Origin: Actinomycetota bacterium | GTDB taxonomy: Bacteria; Actinomycetota; Thermoleophilia; Gaiellales; Gaiellaceae | Reading direction: 5' to 3' | DNA: 6,411 nucleotides | Assembly: GCA_013694685.1 (NCBI GenBank) | Contig: JACDBY010000010.1 | Coordinates: 1-6,411 of the forward strand | Part shown: positions 4,926 through 6,411 of the stretch, in pieces | How positions within the stretch are numbered: position 1 is the stretch's first letter | How the letters are laid out: every line of letters begins with the position of its first letter | Program-made: the position numbers and the translations under genes | The notes under the pieces: generated by a model | Seen by the model: only the letters and a program-made list of their open reading frames with translations | Database searches by the model: none | What the model was told of the DNA's origin: nothing

Positions 4926-5837
4926 GTGGGGATCGACGCGAGGTCGGACGCGATCTACGAGCTCGTCGAGCGGGGCTCCGAGGTCGAGCGGGTCGCGACC
5001 GGGTTCACGTTCACCGAAGGGCCGATCTGGCATCCGACGGAGCGCTACCTCCTCTTTTCCGACATGCCGGGCAACGTCCGCCGCAAGTACACGCCTGGGT
5101 CGGGCGTCGAGGAGGTCATGCGGCCCTCCAACAAGTGCAACGGCATGACCTTCGACGCGGATCTGAACCTGCTCGTCTGCGAGCACGTGACGAGCTCCCT
5201 CGTCCGCGAGCGGCCGGACGGGACGCGCGAGACCCTCGCCACCCATTTCGAGGGCAAGGAGCTGAACAGCCCGAACGACGTCGTCGTCCACTCGAGCGGC
5301 GCGATCTACTTCTCCGACCCGTGGTACGGGCGCATGCCGGTCTTCGGCGAGGAGCGCGACCGGGAGCTCGGCTTCCAGGGCGTCTACCGTCTGGCGTCTG
5401 GCGGCGGCGACCCGGAGCTCGTGGTCGACCGCGATGCGTACGAGCAGCCGAACGGCGTCTGCTTCTCGCCCGACGAGTCGCTCTGCTACGTGAACGACAC
5501 GCCGGGCGCCTACATCGACGTCTACGACGTCGGCGACGACGGGTCGCTCGAGAACCGTCGGCGGTTCTTCACGGGCGTCGGCTCGGGCGTGATCGAGGAA
5601 GGGATCCCCGACGGGATGAAGTGCGACGAGCGGGGATCGATCTGGGTGACCGGCCCGGGTGGCATCTGGGTGATCGACGCCGAGGGCGAGTTGCTCGGCG
5701 TGGTCGAGGTGCCCGAGAACACCGGCAACCTGACCTGGGGCGGGGAGGACTGGCACACGCTCTACGTTCCGTCGTCGACGTCGCTCTACGCGATCGAGAC
5801 TCTCGTCGGCCCTCGCCGCGAGCCGTACATGCGCTGA
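4926..5837 (+). CDS. SMP-30/gluconolactonase-family lactonase
   Basis: A 303-residue six-bladed beta-propeller protein of the SMP-30/LRE family, close to the usual length. The metal and substrate residues are present: E31 in FTEGPIWHP, N117 in NSPNDVVV, N176 in QPNGVCFSPDESLCYVNDT and D229 in GIPDGMKCDERGSIWV. These match the Glu, Asn, Asn and Asp known from human SMP-30 and bacterial gluconolactonases. Such enzymes hydrolyse sugar or other lactones with a divalent metal, and the family also holds esterases such as DFPase. No signal peptide is visible, so it is probably cytosolic. It heads a unit with the isochorismatase-like gene 13 bp downstream, and its divergent promoter region holds a dyad. 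The true substrate is unknown. A lactone or cyclic ester intermediate acted on before the second hydrolase is plausible but inferred. Confidence 0.9.
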   Translation: MGIDARSDAIYELVERGSEVERVATGFTFTEGPIWHPTERYLLFSDMPGNVRRKYTPGSGVEEVMRPSNKCNGMTFDADLNLLVCEHVTSSLVRERPDGTRETLATHFEGKELNSPNDVVVHSSGAIYFSDPWYGRMPVFGEERDRELGFQGVYRLASGGGDPELVVDRDAYEQPNGVCFSPDESLCYVNDTPGAYIDVYDVGDDGSLENRRRFFTGVGSGVIEEGIPDGMKCDERGSIWVTGPGGIWVIDAEGELLGVVEVPENTGNLTWGGEDWHTLYVPSSTSLYAIETLVGPRREPYMR

Positions 5838-5845
5838 GAGGAGAG
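5837..5845 (+). promoter_or_regulatory. Shine-Dalgarno of the isochorismatase-like gene
   Basis: AGAGGAGAG begins on the last base of the lactonase stop and ends 5 bases before the ATG at 5851. It supports translation of the second gene from the shared transcript. Confidence 0.7.
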
Positions 5846-5850
5846 AACGA

Positions 5851-6411
5851 ATGGCCGACTACACACTCGACGCCGCACGCTGCGCGCTGATCGTCCAGGA
5901 CCTCCAGAACGACGTGATCATCGAGGGCGGGGCCTTCGCCGAGTCGGGCGCGCCCGAGCACGCGAAGCAGCAGAACGTCGTCGAGAACGTAAAGGAGCTC
6001 GCCGCGTTCTGCCGCGAGAAGGGCGTCCCCGTGATCCACGTCTGGTACATCGTCGAGGAAGGAGCGCCCGGTCTCAAGCTCAACGCGCCGCTCTTCGAGG
6101 GCGTCGCGGGCGGCGCGCTCGTCCGCGGCACCTGGGGCGCCGCCCCGGCCGACGGCCTCGAGCCGCAGGAGAGCGACTTCGTCGTCGAGAAGATGCGGAT
6201 GAGCGCCTGGCAGGGCACGCGGCTCGAGAACCTGCTCGAAGGGCTCGGCCGCGACACCGTCATCGTCACCGGCGCCTGGACGAACATGTCCATCGAGCAC
6301 ACCGCGCGAACGGGCGCCGACAAGGGCTACTACATGGTCGTACCGGAGGACGCGTGCTCCACGATGAACGCCGACTGGCACAACGCGTCGATCAACTATG
6401 CGTTGCAGAAC
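5851..6411 (+). CDS. Isochorismatase-superfamily hydrolase lacking the usual Cys (3' partial)
   Basis: The first 187 residues are visible and the frame is still open at the window end. The fold is clear: CALIVQDLQND (11-21, catalytic-type D17), a helix and strand VIHVWYIVEEG, VVEKMRMSAWQGTRLENLL (K114), VIVTGAWTNMSIEHTART (139-156), and YYMVVPEDACSTMNADWHNASINYAL near the usual end. Most amidase members (nicotinamidase, N-carbamoylsarcosine amidohydrolase, RutB) use an Asp-Lys-Cys triad, with Cys in a TNVCVESTAR-type motif. Here the aligned residue is Ser (S147, codon TCC at 6289). True isochorismatases such as EntB also lack this Cys (Gly there, from memory). The protein may therefore be an isochorismatase-like lyase or ether hydrolase, a serine-dependent variant, or catalytically changed. 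Its position 13 bp behind a lactonase with a strong ribosome site suggests one catabolic pathway. Superfamily membership is secure; the reaction is unknown. Confidence 0.87.
   Translation, partial: MADYTLDAARCALIVQDLQNDVIIEGGAFAESGAPEHAKQQNVVENVKELAAFCREKGVPVIHVWYIVEEGAPGLKLNAPLFEGVAGGALVRGTWGAAPADGLEPQESDFVVEKMRMSAWQGTRLENLLEGLGRDTVIVTGAWTNMSIEHTARTGADKGYYMVVPEDACSTMNADWHNASINYALQN

Noticed and set aside
4815..5756. Upstream extension of the glycosyltransferase frame to 555 codons
   Set aside because: The extension is antisense to the lactonase and shows no glycosyltransferase homology. The family's first strand begins just after the GTG at 4814.
1..6411. CRISPR array, tRNA, rRNA, insertion sequence or prophage genes
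   Set aside because: No regularly spaced repeats, cloverleaf pattern, rRNA-like stretch or transposase/integrase motif was seen. The two palindromic elements are too few for an array and no transposase gene is present.

Overview
The window is GC-rich throughout, with tightly packed genes, frequent GTG starts and 4-bp stop/start overlaps. This fits a high-GC actinobacterial genome, perhaps a deep-branching soil lineage, but the sequence alone does not fix the taxon. No rRNA, tRNA, transposase, phage gene or CRISPR array was seen. Every assignment rests on reading motifs by eye; no database search was made.

Region 1 (1-3439, + strand) is the tail of an operon for maturation of a molybdenum hydroxylase of the CO dehydrogenase/xanthine dehydrogenase type. 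It holds the C-terminal part of a CoxD-like MoxR AAA+ ATPase, a CoxE-like VWA protein, a small XdhC/CoxI-domain protein, a larger XdhC-like protein with a Rossmann domain, and a class I SAM-dependent methyltransferase. The genes overlap or abut, apart from 16 bp between coxD and coxE. The ATPase/VWA pair is thought to remodel the hydroxylase active site, and XdhC-type proteins handle the molybdenum cofactor. The catalytic subunits are not in the window and probably lie upstream.

Region 2 (3449-4814, - strand) has a short soluble DUF218 (YdcF/SanA/ElyC-like) protein and, upstream of it, a family 2 glycosyltransferase of the dolichol/polyprenyl-phosphate sugar transferase type. The 154-bp gap between them carries two direct copies of an element centred on the imperfect palindrome GTGCCTGGCAC. 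This pair suggests envelope or glycan work and is probably unrelated to region 1, with which it converges.

Region 3 (4926-6411, + strand) is a two-gene unit: an SMP-30/gluconolactonase-type lactonase and an isochorismatase-superfamily hydrolase that is cut by the window end. The hydrolase has Ser where the family's nucleophilic Cys normally sits. The 111-bp divergent spacer between the glycosyltransferase and the lactonase holds two inverted repeats with perfect 8-bp arms, which are candidate regulatory structures.

The points most worth a second look are the Cys-to-Ser change in the last gene, the XdhC function divided between two overlapping genes, the paired GTGCCTGGCAC elements, and the dyads in the divergent spacer. 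No clearly new multi-gene system was recognised.
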